Made by a program: the position numbers and the translations under genes | The notes under the pieces: model-generated | Seen by the model: only the letters and a program-made list of their open reading frames with translations | What the model was told of the DNA's origin: nothing | Databases searched by the model: none | Shown here: piece by piece, positions 25,697 to 38,695 of the stretch | Layout of the letters: every line of letters starts with the position of its first letter | Numbering within the stretch: the stretch's first letter is position 1 | Source of the DNA: Acholoe squamosa | Taxonomy: Eukaryota; Annelida; Polychaeta; Phyllodocida; Polynoidae | Direction of reading: 5' to 3' | DNA length: 64,000 nt | Assembly (NCBI GenBank): GCA_949317995.1 | Contig: OX439037.1 | Coordinates: forward strand, 22,689,182-22,753,181

Positions 25697-26199
25697 AGTG
25701 CCAGTGCCAGGAGGTAACAGGTTCCACTCGTGACTTTCTATGTTCCTATATTAATTCCAAATATTGGGGATTTCCCAGCGGTTCTCCAAGACATGTTTAA
25801 CATGGAATGGAGCAATGTTTTATATCCACACTTGTATCAGAAAGATGGGACTATGATACGTTTTCTACAGTGGCCCTCACCTGTATCTTTATGAGTTTTT
25901 GGGTATTAAGGAGGTTCTTTGCGAAAAGAGGACAAGGTCAGATGGTCACGACCTTGGTGAGGTCTTTCCTTAACAATGGCATTACCTCAACGAGAACCAG
26001 ACCTCATCCTTTGGCGGAAGAGTACATTACTCAGCCTTTTCACACCTGACATCATGGCGGATCCCTCCCCCAGCCCCAACCCCTCAAATGTTCACATGGC
26101 ATGAGACAGTGGCGCCCCAAAACAGCCGGCATCAAAGTGGGGCTGACACAGGTGTCATAGCGACAAGGTAATGTGACCATCCTCCCATCATGCCCGACA

Positions 26200-26219
26200 C
26201 CGGAAGTAGCGGCGGAAGT
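26200..26219 (+). promoter_or_regulatory. Tandem ETS-type motifs 12 bp apart
   Basis: CCGGAAGT at 26200-26207 and GCGGAAGT at 26212-26219, same orientation. ACCGGAAGT also occurs singly near 30925 and 31208, on either side of intron positions around exon 3. ETS factors commonly co-regulate with RUNX. Motif-level evidence only. Confidence 0.3.
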
Positions 26220-29200
26220 TGGTGCCACCTAGTGGGAATGGCAGGTAACACTGAGGGATGGCTTAATGAGGGGATGGGTGGGGCTCATGGTTACTTGTGG
26301 TCGCTGAGAGCACAATCCACCTTTGCTCAGGCACCACAATCTTTATCTACAGTTTAGTATTGGAAAAAAAATCTTTGGGTTAGTCTCAAACAGCATGGAA
26401 AAAAGACTTGGCACATCCTTTCAGTTTTAGCTTTAAATAAAAATCGCGATAAAGTGAAAGTTCTACTTGCACTTTCTACACAAGGAAACTGCACTGGACC
26501 TAACCTAAGCACTTACCTATCAACACAATTATATTATGGACTTCCTCTGACTCAGGTTGCCGTATATAAATCCTACCTAACCCAAGGGTATATTCAAGTC
26601 TCTACTTGTTGACTAGTAGGGGAAATCTCTACACTCCACACCCTAAAGCCCTTAGTCATCTTCCACTACAAACGCTCATTCCTCTGTGGGTTATAATTCT
26701 AAGTCATATCAAAGAGGATTTTATAACTAATGGTGTATGATCCGAAGGATAAATCTTAAAGAATTCTGATATCATATTTTTAGCTAGAAATCTGGAGGAA
26801 ACCATGTGATTTGGATGTAGAGATTACTGGAGTATCCAATGTAGGTTCCCAGGAGGGTGGTAGACCAGGATCAGCGGCCTGTGGCACACCGCAAACTAGC
26901 AGCACGGCTCAGGATGGATCCACTAGACTTGTCAAATATCACATGTATTCATCAGGATTTGATTTGAAATATTTAATGATGTATCTATATTGTATCTATG
27001 AGTATGTATCATTCCAGGGCGACATGTCACGGTCAAAACAATGATGTTGAACATTTATAAGATGTACTGGGAAGAAATATTCAAACTAAAATCCTGTTTT
27101 TGAGAGCAAGTCTACCCTTGTTCTAGGAAAGAGTGATGATGAGGCTGAAATGGTGGAGTTGAATGGTGGTGTATAGTGGTGGTGTGGGTGGTGGTGGATG
27201 TTGCGGTGACTAACCTGGCTAGGTCACTGGGTTAACACTTGAAAACATTTCAACAGGATCAAAGGGTCAAAAGGTCTTTTTTATATACTACCTCTCCTGT
27301 GATATATATCATCATATTTTACACATTAAACTTACTTTCCCAGTCCATGTGTACATTAGACATGCCCTCGGGCCTGCACACAAGCATGTATTTCATAAGA
27401 ATGTGGTTGGCTTTAATCATAAAAGGGATGAAATGGTCCAAAAACCTATGAGCACCTAGACAATTGTATGAAATATATGTATGTACTGTCACCTTATCTG
27501 GCTGTGTCTTGTCAAACCCAGATCTCCTATTTACTATTAAACCCAGAAAGGGGCAGCACCCCTTTCCTGATAATCTAGACCCTTTTCAAACAGTCAGAGG
27601 AAACTGGTGTAGGCATAGATACAGGGAGTTAGAGTTTTGGGTTGCATACATGTACAAGTGTGGCTATGAAGTGTGGTCTGGGTTTGGGTGATGAGGAGGA
27701 GAAGGGGCCCTGAGCACGTGCAGGCACGAGCCTGTGGCAGGGTTTGGATCCTGTGGGCTTCCCTTATCTCTTTGACTGATGGGAGGTGGTGGCAAGAGGG
27801 CAGGAGGTGGTATAGGATAAGGGTATCCCCCTATGTAACAGCTGCACCACTGAGTCACCCTGGTATATACTATGTATGTTTTATATACGCTAGTAACACA
27901 TGTATAGGTTATGACACGTGTGCACTAACCACACCTTTCAAACAGTGAGTAAGTGTGCTGGGATAAAGTGACTAGATACTACATGTGTAGTGATGAGTAA
28001 GTCCTATGCCTCCAGCAAATAACAGCACTACAGTATAGGCTTGCCCAAGACACCGAATAAAAACAATGTAAAAGGAGTGTATTCTGTCACTTTAGACTAT
28101 ATGGAGCTATTTGGATAAGTGCCTGCCTACTTAAGAGTTAAACATCTAATATGTATCCCTGTTGACATACGCTTCAGGAGGTAAACATACTCAAAAATAC
28201 TGCCTTGAAGGTCAGATTTAGGTTATGTAACATTGGATGTAACTTCACTCCCAGTACCTCATGTTTGGGATTTCTACTACGCCCTAGCAGGCCCGTTCTA
28301 AATAAGAGATATTTTTTAATGTCTTTGTCAACTGATTATGAATATTATAATAGATGTGAGTAAGTGCACAGAATGGTTTGGGGTTTGCGGAGAAGTACCC
28401 TTTCTCAATGGCTGCTCACATCATAAGTACACACACACACACATTTAAGTATATTTAGAGTCCATAAAGTGTTCATTATCAAACATAATTATATGAATCA
28501 AATATACACAAGGCATAGCCACAATGATAAGAAATCTGACAAACCATATCACCAAGCTTCAAACAATATCTAATATAAATGCTGAGTAATTTTACTACAT
28601 ATACAATACAAAGGGCACAATAGAATCACCTAGTTTCACAACATGGAACACTAATATAAACCAAACAATTATACAATGGCCACATTAGAGTCATTATTGT
28701 GGTTGGTATCTGTGCAGAGAAAGAAGTAGAAACAGTAATTTAAACATGCCATTACCATTTCTATTACCTCTTGTCATTGTACTTGTGGCTAGCTCTTTGG
28801 AACTGAGTGGTGAGGTATCACTGGGTAGTTAACATAGTAGGGGCCACTTTAGAGTACAACAGTTACTAATGACTGTTTGTCTGTGGTAGCAGTCTCCAGG
28901 GAGTAGGATGACTCAGATGTGTCTCATATAATGAGCCAGAAGGCAAGGAGAAGATAAAGATGAGTCTACCTAGCAACTATTACATTTGTAACTATTTATA
29001 CATGTATTATTTTTATTCAAATGTCTGTGGGACCACAGATTGCACAGTAAAGCTAGCGTCCATGCTCATTTTGAAAACCAGTGCAATTGGAATGATAATG
29101 ATCACTGATATGACCAGTCTAATTGCCATTCTTCTCAGTCTTCCTATTCTTCTATTCCCTTTCCTATAAAAATACCATCCATGAATTCACTGAAGATTGA

Positions 29201-30095
29201 TATTGGTGCAACCTTTACCATTCCTCCTGCTGCACTCTCGGGTCATACTTTATGGCTTGCCGTACTAGTGGTATAGTAATTCGCGATCATCTATATATTA
29301 GACCACCAGACAGTAATGTCCCAATTTCAGAGGACGACCAGGATGTGGGAGCTAGTGGCCATTTCCAGACAATGGAGGGGACATCTAAAAGATTAATTGT
29401 GTATGTGTGAATGGTGGGAGTATGTAGGTGAGTGTGTAGATGGACAGGAGAGAGAAGGGACTAGGGGATTTTTCCGAGCTAACTTTCAATAGGACATCCT
29501 GATGGGAGGTGGTCAAGGATCGATTGACCATCCTCAATAAATCAATCAGTTGATCAATGGTTAAACTCTATCGGAGATGGGGTGGGGGAGTTCCCTTTGC
29601 TTGTTCAATGATGGAGTTAATAAAGAGACAGCAAAGGTGCACAAGATACACACGACTGAATAGGCCTATAAAAATGTTGCCAGATTTGCACAGAAAACAA
29701 CATGAAAACAACAAGGTGTACAACAGATACGGACGGACACACTTATATTTACATTATTTGTATTATTTATACATACACGACATGCCTTGAAGGCAGAGTT
29801 TGCCTAGGCCTGAAATCACAAAGCATATAATCCATTTCAAATCTAGCCTTAGTGTAGAAACTTGTAACAATTATCGAACAGGCATTAGTAAATCTAGAAT
29901 CACATGTAAAGCACATCATCTTAATCATTATTGATATCTAGTCGATGAGGTAGAAAGGGGTCTCTTAAACACTATACTAAATAGAAGTGTCTCTCACCAA
30001 GGATGCCACAGATTTGCAGAGTGAGTTCACATGATCTTGAATATGTTTCACCTCAATGTGAGGAGAGGAGAAATAGACTGTTTTAAAAAGCTCAC

Positions 30096-30296
30096 CTTGC
30101 TTGTAGAGGTTGGTGGCGTCGGGCTTGTGCATAGGAGGCAGGTAGTTGGGCACGTCGACCTGCTGCGTGCTGCGGCGGAGAGCCTCAAGCTCGGCAAGTT
30201 GTGAGGAGAATCGTCGGTCACCTAATGGGTCCATGGCCCTGCTGATGTCCAGAGGGCCTGGCCGGGGAGGGATACGTCTGTCATCCGTCCTCAGCT
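30096..30296 (-). CDS. Runx: Runx coding exon 3 (201 bp)
   Basis: Encodes residues 160 (split Lys) to 226 plus the first base of 227. The acceptor is CGGAACAG ending at 30297; the donor is CAAG|GTGAGC. The exon begins with the basic stretch KLRTDDRR just after the Runt domain, comparable to the RUNX1 segment RRHRQKLDD that carries the nuclear localisation signal. Next is FSSQLAELEALRR, which matches the vertebrate FSERLSELEQLRR block of exon 6 (192 bp there). Phase 1 at both ends means the exon can be skipped in frame; a human RUNX1 isoform lacking the equivalent exon 6 is known. Confidence 0.95.
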
Positions 30297-33200
30297 CTGT
30301 TCCGAAAATACGGATAAGGTCTGTACAATTATTGTGACAGTTGAACTGTTAGGCAGGCCGGAGGCGTTAGATATACAGGTAAAGGCAGGGAGGTGATGCG
30401 TTAGAGGCAAAAAGCATGGTGTAGAATTATGCTTATTGTTATCACTTGTAAAAGCATGTAAGGAATAGATCGGATTTATTGGCTGGAGGCAATTGGTTAG
30501 TGTAATGCTACTGGTATGATTAAAGTTATGGGATGTAAGCTAGATCAGGAATTTCAACAATTCTCGATGCATGCATATTTAAGCAGGTGATGATAAAAAA
30601 GAGATGAAGGCGAAAGAAGCATGTGAGTCATATTACCTATTGCTATGAGCTAGGATGAGGGAAAGGCTCTTATACAAGTGGGAAACATTATGAAATGAGT
30701 AGTAGTGATACAGAAAGTGAAGTTTAAAAAAAGAACAGGGAAACTTTCAATGTGCCAACTTCCATTGCAGTAAAAAAATCGTCATTGAGATGGCCTCTCT
30801 CCAGCCACAGGGGAAATATCATTTTGTAAACTGATAGATCTCTCTTCTGTTAAACTTTCACGTCAATCCACCTGTCAACACCCTCTTTTTGTCAGCTGCC
30901 AATCTGCTGGTCAAACAGACAGGACCGGAAGTAAGAGTTTTATTCAATCAAGGAATGCCTTACAAAAACAGTTAGTTGGGAGGTTCTTAGTGAGAAACAA
31001 CCCAAAAATATAAATGCCAAATGATTACCCCCACCCTACTAGAGACTCACAGGAATCTTATCATTAATTGATTATTTACCCTCGCTCAGCCTTTGTTCTA
31101 CCTTACCTAACAATGTCTTAAATCAGTAACCCAATCCCATCTATAGGACCAGCTGCGTTTTCTTGTCTCCATCTTGTCAGACCCTCTGGTGGTGGAAAAC
31201 GTCAACACCGGAAGTCAGTCTGGATCTTAGTTAAGACCTTCAAGAAAGGGGTCTGCAAAGAGAGACTTCCCCTTTTTTGTATTAAGACTTAGATCAAGAT
31301 ATGTGGGTTATCGCCATCTATTGAGTTTGTGGGGGTCTGAGTGGGCTCCATAGTCCAGGCGGCAGGCATTAAAAGACAAGACATAAAGAGACAAACTTTG
31401 TGTGTTCTAGCAAATCCCCATCTCTTTTTTGTTATGTATACATCCGCTAAGAGCAAAAGTAGGCAATCCCTAAATGTAGTTACCACTCATTTTTAACCTG
31501 CCATTACTACTCACATTTCCCAGGGAATTATCCATTCTACCTGTCCTCACGCAGACAATGATAGAAGGCTAGAGATTGAAGATCAGTCCCATTTGCCTGA
31601 GTGGGTGTCACTTTGGAGGTGTTTGCCCACTGAGCGCTGTGGTCAAGTCCTGACATATGTCCCATAGGACGTGTGCCATCCACACGCTGACCAGGCGCCC
31701 ACACGACCCTTAACACTTGGCTGGGGTCACTGACGCTTAAATAAACGCCTTTTGTAGAGGCGCCATCAGAATAGGCGCCACCCCAAGCAGGGACCTTGCA
31801 CACTCCTGCCACCACCCTTGTGTGCTCGTCTTACAACTAGGGTTCACTTGAGAATTACCGATGGGTACTCGAAGTGGGGGATCTGGAGAGGAGGGTGTGG
31901 GCTTTTAAGGGCTACTGGACTGAGAAATTCTGTGGGGTTCTACAATTTGTTCAACCCTACATATGCTAGGAAGAACCTTATGCTGTGGTGTTCTTTCATA
32001 GATGGTAAGACTTTTCAGTGAGGGATAGGAATGTTACATGTACTTACTCCATTAATGATAGGGGAAGGCATTATACAATGCCTGAAGCAGATGACATCAG
32101 CACAACTTTACATATACTACTAACACCCGAGATCCCTACCATTATATCACCAGGCGGTCTCTGCAGTCAGTGCCTCAAGATATCTAGTCTTATTCAAACT
32201 GGAACACTTATTTCAAAGTTTTTCTCATTTCTTCCTACTCTCTTTTTCATAGATTTCCCCCCATTCCATTACCAACTCCTTTGAATATAAGGTGTCGAGG
32301 CTCAATCTATATTTGGCTGACCTCGCAACCTTCAAATTCTAGTCTCGGTACATGGTGAGTCTTGAACCTGAAGAGTTCCTATATGGGGATAAGTGGGAGA
32401 GGTTCAGAAGCAGAGGTCACTGAGGGTCAGTGGCGGGCAGCTCAAGAAGGGGTTGGAGGAGGCCCAGACCAGAACAAGGGGTCTCCTGTGTGACAATGGC
32501 ACGCGAATCACCTGTGCCAGCCCCTGTGGCACCCGCCCCTTAATAACTACCACGACCGACACATGTCGCAGTCCCCACCAGTAATATAATCGCCTAAAGA
32601 GGAGGGGCTACCTAACCCTTAAGGAGCCCCATGGGTATACCTTTTCAGGTTTACAAATGAGGGGGTTCACAGGCGCCAGCGGCTGGAGGTGAAAACACTG
32701 CCACTATTCATAAACAGGAGGGCCAGGTATGGTCATACTTCACCGATCCCTGCCTGGAGGGGCCAAAGCAGCATGGTGTGGTCAACGCCCCGCCAGACCG
32801 GTGCCAGGCCAGGGACGGACGGTGACTACCCGACCCCTCTCACCTTTTGTAGGGATCAACCACAACCACCCTCCTCCTGGGGGAGCAGCCACACGGCATA
32901 TTCACACCTGGATCCTGAAGACCACCATTCCACACCTGTGATTTAGGTCTGAAGGTACCCCCCCACCCTGCTTTTACCATTACCATCCAGTCTGCTGTCA
33001 CCTCCCCTATACTTGTATATAGAATAATGCCCAAGTCACCACACCATGTGGCCTCTCTCCCACCATCACCCCTCCAGTCCCTTCCTCTCCTAATACCATT
33101 ACCACTCCAGTTCTGACCACATACCTGGCAACCTACCCTCACAATGCCCTTATATTCTGCACCACGCTCACAACAACACTCAGACAAATCTATCAATCAG

Positions 33201-33850
33201 CCAATCAGCGTGCTGCATTCCATAAAGGCTTCCTTCTCCTTTTGAAAGGGCGGCATGCAATGACACTGTCCCTTCCCATGTCCCCCAACGCCTAGGCCGG
33301 CGCCAGTATGCACACACAGACACATACCACCCACCTTTACCTCCTCCCCCACCTCCCCCAGCCATCAATTCATCCCAAAGTACCTGCCATCAAAGGTGCT
33401 CATAGGATGATCGCTGTATCAGTTGTTGCTGGCTTGTGCCTTAGGCAATTCACCTCCAGTTTCACATTTCTGCATTTTACACTTCTTTATCTGATTTTAA
33501 AGGTTCCCATTTTAGGTAACACCTAGCTCTCAGGGACTGCTGATAATTCCGAGAAACATCAAATTGAATGTTAGCGTCATTATTTCATACTTGGTAACAT
33601 TTGTATTTTGATATCATTGCTGTTCATTTTCCTATGATAAAGCCATGCTGATTTCCATGCATTGCCTAAATTTGAAGGTCCACAAAATCGCTATCCCAGT
33701 TTAATAGTAGAGAAGCTTTTATTTCCTTAACAAGCCGTGAATGTCCTAACATTATGACATTTTCGAAATGCCATTTCTGTTTTACCCATCCCATACTAGG
33801 AGCAGTTTTAGATTATCATAACTACAATAACATTAAGTGTTTTATTGAAG

Positions 33851-33883
33851 GCCCCCTCGGGGCTAACCGACCTCGTCGAGGTC
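33851..33883. repeat. Two adjacent short perfect hairpins
   Basis: GCCCCCTCGGGGC (33851-33863, 5-bp stem) and GACCTCGTCGAGGTC (33869-33883, 6-bp stem) are five bases apart; TTTTAT follows shortly after. The pattern resembles a conserved end of a retroelement or a structured RNA, but I cannot name it. Confidence 0.5.
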
Positions 33884-34870
33884 CTCCAGCTTTTATACTA
33901 GGTGCCTTACTGACTGCGTGTCATTTGCATTAAGATCACTGATTTACAGCTTGTCAATAAAGCCTTCGATGTAGCTGAGGTTGGTGAAAGTTGAGGCGGG
34001 ATACTTCAAAGGACATAATAGACAGACTGGGGGTTCAAGCAGGGGACAGGAGGGTGCTGAAGGATATGCAGGTATCATTACACCTGATGGTTAATTGCAG
34101 GTGAGCCTCATTAAGCACACCTTAAACGAGAAGAGATGGCCCTCTGCCACAGGTACTCAAGACACTAAACAGGTGACCTCACCCTGCGGCGCCTTGTTTA
34201 CCTAGAGTAGGACCTGAACACTTTAATTACAGGTTAGTAGTTCTTATCCCCTCCTCGTCTTATTGTTAATCTTTTATGGTGAGTGACGTGGGTTACATAC
34301 ACTCAACCATTTTTTACTTTTCATTTTCACCCTCTTGGTTGTGCAAATGTAGAAAAAGACGTTACCCAGTACATTGGAAAGTACAAACCAACATACACGA
34401 GGATCACTTTAATTAAAATCAAGCAATTACGTTTACCCTTTGATTGCGATTTAATCAAGCAGTCACCGCCACAGTTTAGCAACATGCCGGAAAAGGGCGT
34501 TGGTCAGACATGTTATTCTAAAAGAAAATGATCCACGACATGCTAGAATTCACTACATGTACGTGGAACCTCCCATCTCTATAAACGTATGGGTTTGTGT
34601 ACAGATAGGCTTCCCGAATGGAGAGCATATTTTTGTGAATGGCCTTACGGAGGAGGTGGCATGGATAAGTTATTCCTTGTTCACCACAGTTGTGAATGTG
34701 GCAGCAAAAAGAGATTGTGGTTAGGAGCCCTTGATGACACGTATGTATATAGCACGTTCCAGGAGCTATAAGCCATTGTGTGAGACTTAAGCAGCCCATC
34801 CCTACCACAAGGATCCAACCTGTTCTAGGTATCCCACTATTGTAGCACAAGAAGGGGCACGTGCATTTTT

Positions 34871-34887
34871 TCTTCTCTCTTTCTCTT

Positions 34888-34962
<75 letters not shown>
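34871..34962. repeat. (CT)n microsatellite
   Basis: About 92 pyrimidines, imperfect at the left and a pure TC run of about 70 bases from near 34891. It yields a spurious Arg-Glu repeat frame on the minus strand. Confidence 0.97.
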
Positions 34963-34964
<2 letters not shown>

Positions 34965-36008
34965 ATTTACACTGCAAACCACCGGTAATTCCCCTTTAAT
35001 GTCATCATAATCCCTCAAATCAGAGCCCTTTATGGATTGGGGGAACTACGGGGACAGGCCCAGCTCACAAGATAAGACAGCACACTTGGCATATGACATG
35101 CGTTTGCTGGTATGGGTGGGAGGGGGTGGTACAGCAGGGTGGGTGGGCGTGGCCTGACAATAAGTAGTTCCGGTTACGGCGCATTGGGTCATGGACAGGG
35201 GTGATCAATGGGCGGTGGTGCGGTCAGGGCGTGAGATCCCTCTAAGTACACAGCACCACAGGTGGGGAGTGCACCTCCTGTCAACTATAGTGTACCTCAC
35301 CTGGCCTTCTTGTCACTCCCCAGGAGAACAGGTAGTCTAAAGGTGTACAGGAATTGTGTATAACAATGCCCTTAATCTGCAGTGTGCTCTATAATTATGA
35401 ATAGCAATATCCAAATGGGGGTTCAGTCCATATAAATAAATCCAGCTATCAGCTGCTTGGATTAAATTTAATTCTATCAACAGTATTAAGGATTTGTAAA
35501 ACATTGACTGAATACACATTTTATTTGATTTCTATTTTGTCAATACCACCATCCCTCTTATTTTCTTCCACACACAGTTCCATCCTTGTCACATTCGTGG
35601 AAGGAAAGAAGATTCATATTTCCAAGATATGCATAATCTGTAATACAGACATCATATATACACGTGGATATATATTCATATATACATACAATAAAAGTAT
35701 GGCAATATCCTGGTTCTGCAAGATGACTAATATCCCCTTCTGTTACACAGAAAATGTTAAGGCTCGCTTGGGGTGACAGGCACTAGGTGGGAGAGGGAAC
35801 TTTCTCTTTCTCTGTCATAATAATGTCACATGATTCTGTTTCTATGAGAGTTTACTTTGGGTCTGAATGCTCTAATGCTTCAGAGCATTAGTGCATTACG
35901 AGTGACCCAAAAGTGAATCTTCTTGTCTACAATCGACAGCTTTGCGAAGTCGTGACTTGCATGAAGGTATACACCTCTCTGACAACCGATGGACAAGTCA
36001 ATTGTAAA

Positions 36009-36040
36009 CACAATGGTATACCATTGTGTTTGGTGTATAA

Positions 36041-36095
<55 letters not shown>

Positions 36096-36118
36096 CATAC
36101 ATTTATACACCAAACACA
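36009..36118. repeat. Nested palindromes around a (TA)n core
   Basis: CACAATGGTATACCATTGTG at 36009-36028 is a perfect 20-bp palindrome. Overlapping it, 36025-36046 is exactly complementary to 36097-36118 (22 bp), with a TA-rich core of about 50 bp between the arms. The structure could fold into one long hairpin. Open frames here are Tyr-Ile repeats encoded by TA and are not genes. Confidence 0.85.
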
Positions 36119-38456
36119 CATATGTACTTACACTCACCCATATCATATGTTTTCCTTCAAGGAAACAGGGGTTCAGAATGATCAAGTTACAGTCCTTCCT
36201 GTTCCCCCACCCCCGGGTCTCTAATCTTATTTGCCTATGAAAATCTCCATCCTCTCCTAAAGAGTCTCTCGTCAAAGGACAGAGTTATGTGTTTGATTGA
36301 AGGTTGGGCGAACAGGGGGTTCCCCTGTGTACATTTGCACTCCCCTACCATTGCCACCCCACTGGACTCCCCTCCCATGACCACCCCCTCCCTCCCCACT
36401 TTGCACTACCCTCTTACTGAGTCCCCCAATACACATTTTTTTATGTATATCTCTCTTTTATTTTTCAGATATAGGCCCCAAGCCAAGAGAGCGCAGTGGG
36501 GGGGGGGGGGGTAAAAGGTGGGATTGTGTGTGGTTGGGGTTCCTACCCATCCCCTACTGGTGGCCAGGTAGGGAGGGAGTGGTGGTGTGCTGAGCTGAGA
36601 GGGGTTGGGTGTGTCAACGCGTACACTATTTATCAAATACACTGCCACCCCCTTACCATTACCTTCACTTGTAACTGCGTTTGAAATTGCAATTGGCAAA
36701 CGTCATTATATCATAAAGAGCTCTGCCCTACCCCTCACCTCCCCCTCCAGGACATGATTATGGCGCAATAAGCAGTATGTGGAGGGGTTAAAGATGTAGT
36801 ACAACCTAAGGTAAGGGCGAGGGTGTACCTGTCAAGTCAACAGAATGACACGGGGCATGGATTCTTGGGGTAATGTGCTATATCATACTTATTGAACTCC
36901 TTGTACTTACCCTACACCCAAATCTTTTTAAAGCATTTATCCCCCCGCCCCCCCCCCCCACACACATCCCTTCCATCGCCTTTTACAGCCTGCAATTCCG
37001 GGAGTAGTAATGGGAATTGGGGATAACCTATCGTTCAGGGCAGGGTACCGGATGGAGGTCCTCACCTCAATACTACAAAATGTCCTAACCAGGAGGTAAC
37101 ATAAGTACAAGCCTCTCTTCACTGGGCCTGGCGGATACCTTCCACCCCAGATTTTCCCTGATTAGGCGGACTTGAATCGATTTTTCACTCCATTTCATGT
37201 GATGGCGGTGTGCATCTGGGGTCAGGGAGAACAAGACTCCTTCTGTTTTTCTCAAAAATAATTCCCTTACATTCATCCATTCATACCTAGTTCTCTTGGA
37301 TTTTATATAGAGCACAATCGATTTTTATATTGCAGAATTTCGTTATGAAAAGTAGTTGTGCACGAGACTTTCTACAAGGAGTCCATTTTCATAGTCTCCA
37401 ATTCTTTTTCGTGTGATATGATGCAAAGTCTTGGTTTATAAGGAACTTTATATGTGTTTATTTAACACTGTGTATGATGTTGTACACCAGGGGCCTGTCA
37501 GTGTTGTACACGTATACACATGAACCATGTTAATGTACAACTTAACCTAAACTACCAGGATGACCTCACGCTTTCCTGGGAAACTAGGACACAGGTTAAA
37601 AATAGACCGGATCCTTCCGGGTCACAATATATATGCAGCAGACCAATCATATCACGACGTTTAGAATGCACAAGCCCATGCCAGAATCTCCTCAGCGTGG
37701 ACTTTTTCCCCACTCACTGACAAAATGCGCAATATTTTCTAAAATTATCTGAGTTGTTTACCTGCGATCTACGCCGGTAAAATTGTGACTATCAATCAGT
37801 ATGACGGTGTTCTGAAGATGCCTACCCCCAATCACGTAGTTTATGTTACCTTTAATAGACCTAACGTAAAAGTGGCCTCACACAAGTACATATCTTCATA
37901 TCAATTTAATCATGTAGATGTTGCTTGTATCAATTTAGCAACATCTGAAAACGGAGTAATGGTATGGAGTATTCTTCTAGGAAGAATAAATAATTACAAT
38001 CTGATGAGCGCAACATTAGATATCTATTCAAATCTAGCCACAAGAGTGGAGGTGACCACAACAAGATAACTATGACCAATAGGCCATGGTGTAAGTTTGC
38101 ATTATTAGACTTATCTGTGGTTCTGGTGGTCTGTATTATAATGTCTGTGGCCTGCTTGGGTGGCTTCATAGCAACAGGCAACCAACGCTCACAGCAATGC
38201 TGACTTCATTCTCTCCCAAACTAATAGTCTACATGACCCTGACCTACTCAGACATAGTCTGTGTTTATGTATATACATGTACATATATATACAGAGTTCT
38301 CCTGCACATGGTGATCTATGAAGCTTCCCTCTCCAGTACTGCCTGGGGCGTGACCATTGCCCGTCGGTAGCCCTATCATCACATAGCCAAGAGTTGTACT
38401 TATTGTGGTTTTATTCCCCTTTTATTTGAACACATTATCTTTGTGTTCTCTCTCTG

Positions 38457-38695
38457 TAGTTAAACCCCTTATAGGCTGCACGATGCCTCCAGGTTCATGT
38501 TCCTTTGTCATTATGATGCACTAATGAAGTCCTTACCAGTATTGCATTGGTGCATTATGCATACCCTTCAGGAGTATACTTATTCACCCTACACTGTGGG
38601 CATGATGCAGGATTTCAGCCTTAACAGGGCTGCATTTATGCATAATGATGACAAAAATGCATTTAATCAGTATGCAGCCGTTAAATAGCTAACGG
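38457..38695. mobile_element. MITE-like copy of the ATGATGCACCAATGCAGC family
   Basis: The left end GTTAAACCCCTTATAGGCTGCA and the reverse complement of the right end (GTTAGCTATTTAACGGCTGCA) are imperfect terminal inverted repeats. Inside are two palindromic modules, one around ATGATGCACTAATG...GCATTGGTGCATTATG and one around GCATGATGCAGG...GCTGCATTTATGCATAATG. There is no coding capacity. Confidence 0.6.

Larger units (their letters stand above)
18535..30095 (-). other. Runx: Runx intron 3 (11.6 kb, phase 1)
   Basis: Donor GTGAGC at 30095 and acceptor TTGCAG ending at 18535. It holds a GCAGACGAC motif (19019-19027), two MITE-like copies (20.2 and 20.6 kb), a CACGTG cluster (21.34 kb), a (TA)35 run (25.62 kb), tandem ETS-type sites (26.2 kb) and a short (CA)n at about 28430. 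Two longish frames (22848-23327 plus strand; 24347-25108 minus strand) match nothing I recognise and lack supporting signals. Confidence 0.85.

Noticed and set aside
34518..35018. Minus-strand frame with a long Arg-Glu repeat
   Set aside because: Encoded by the (CT)n microsatellite.
35880..36275. Frames with Tyr-Ile repeats
   Set aside because: Encoded by the (TA)n tract.
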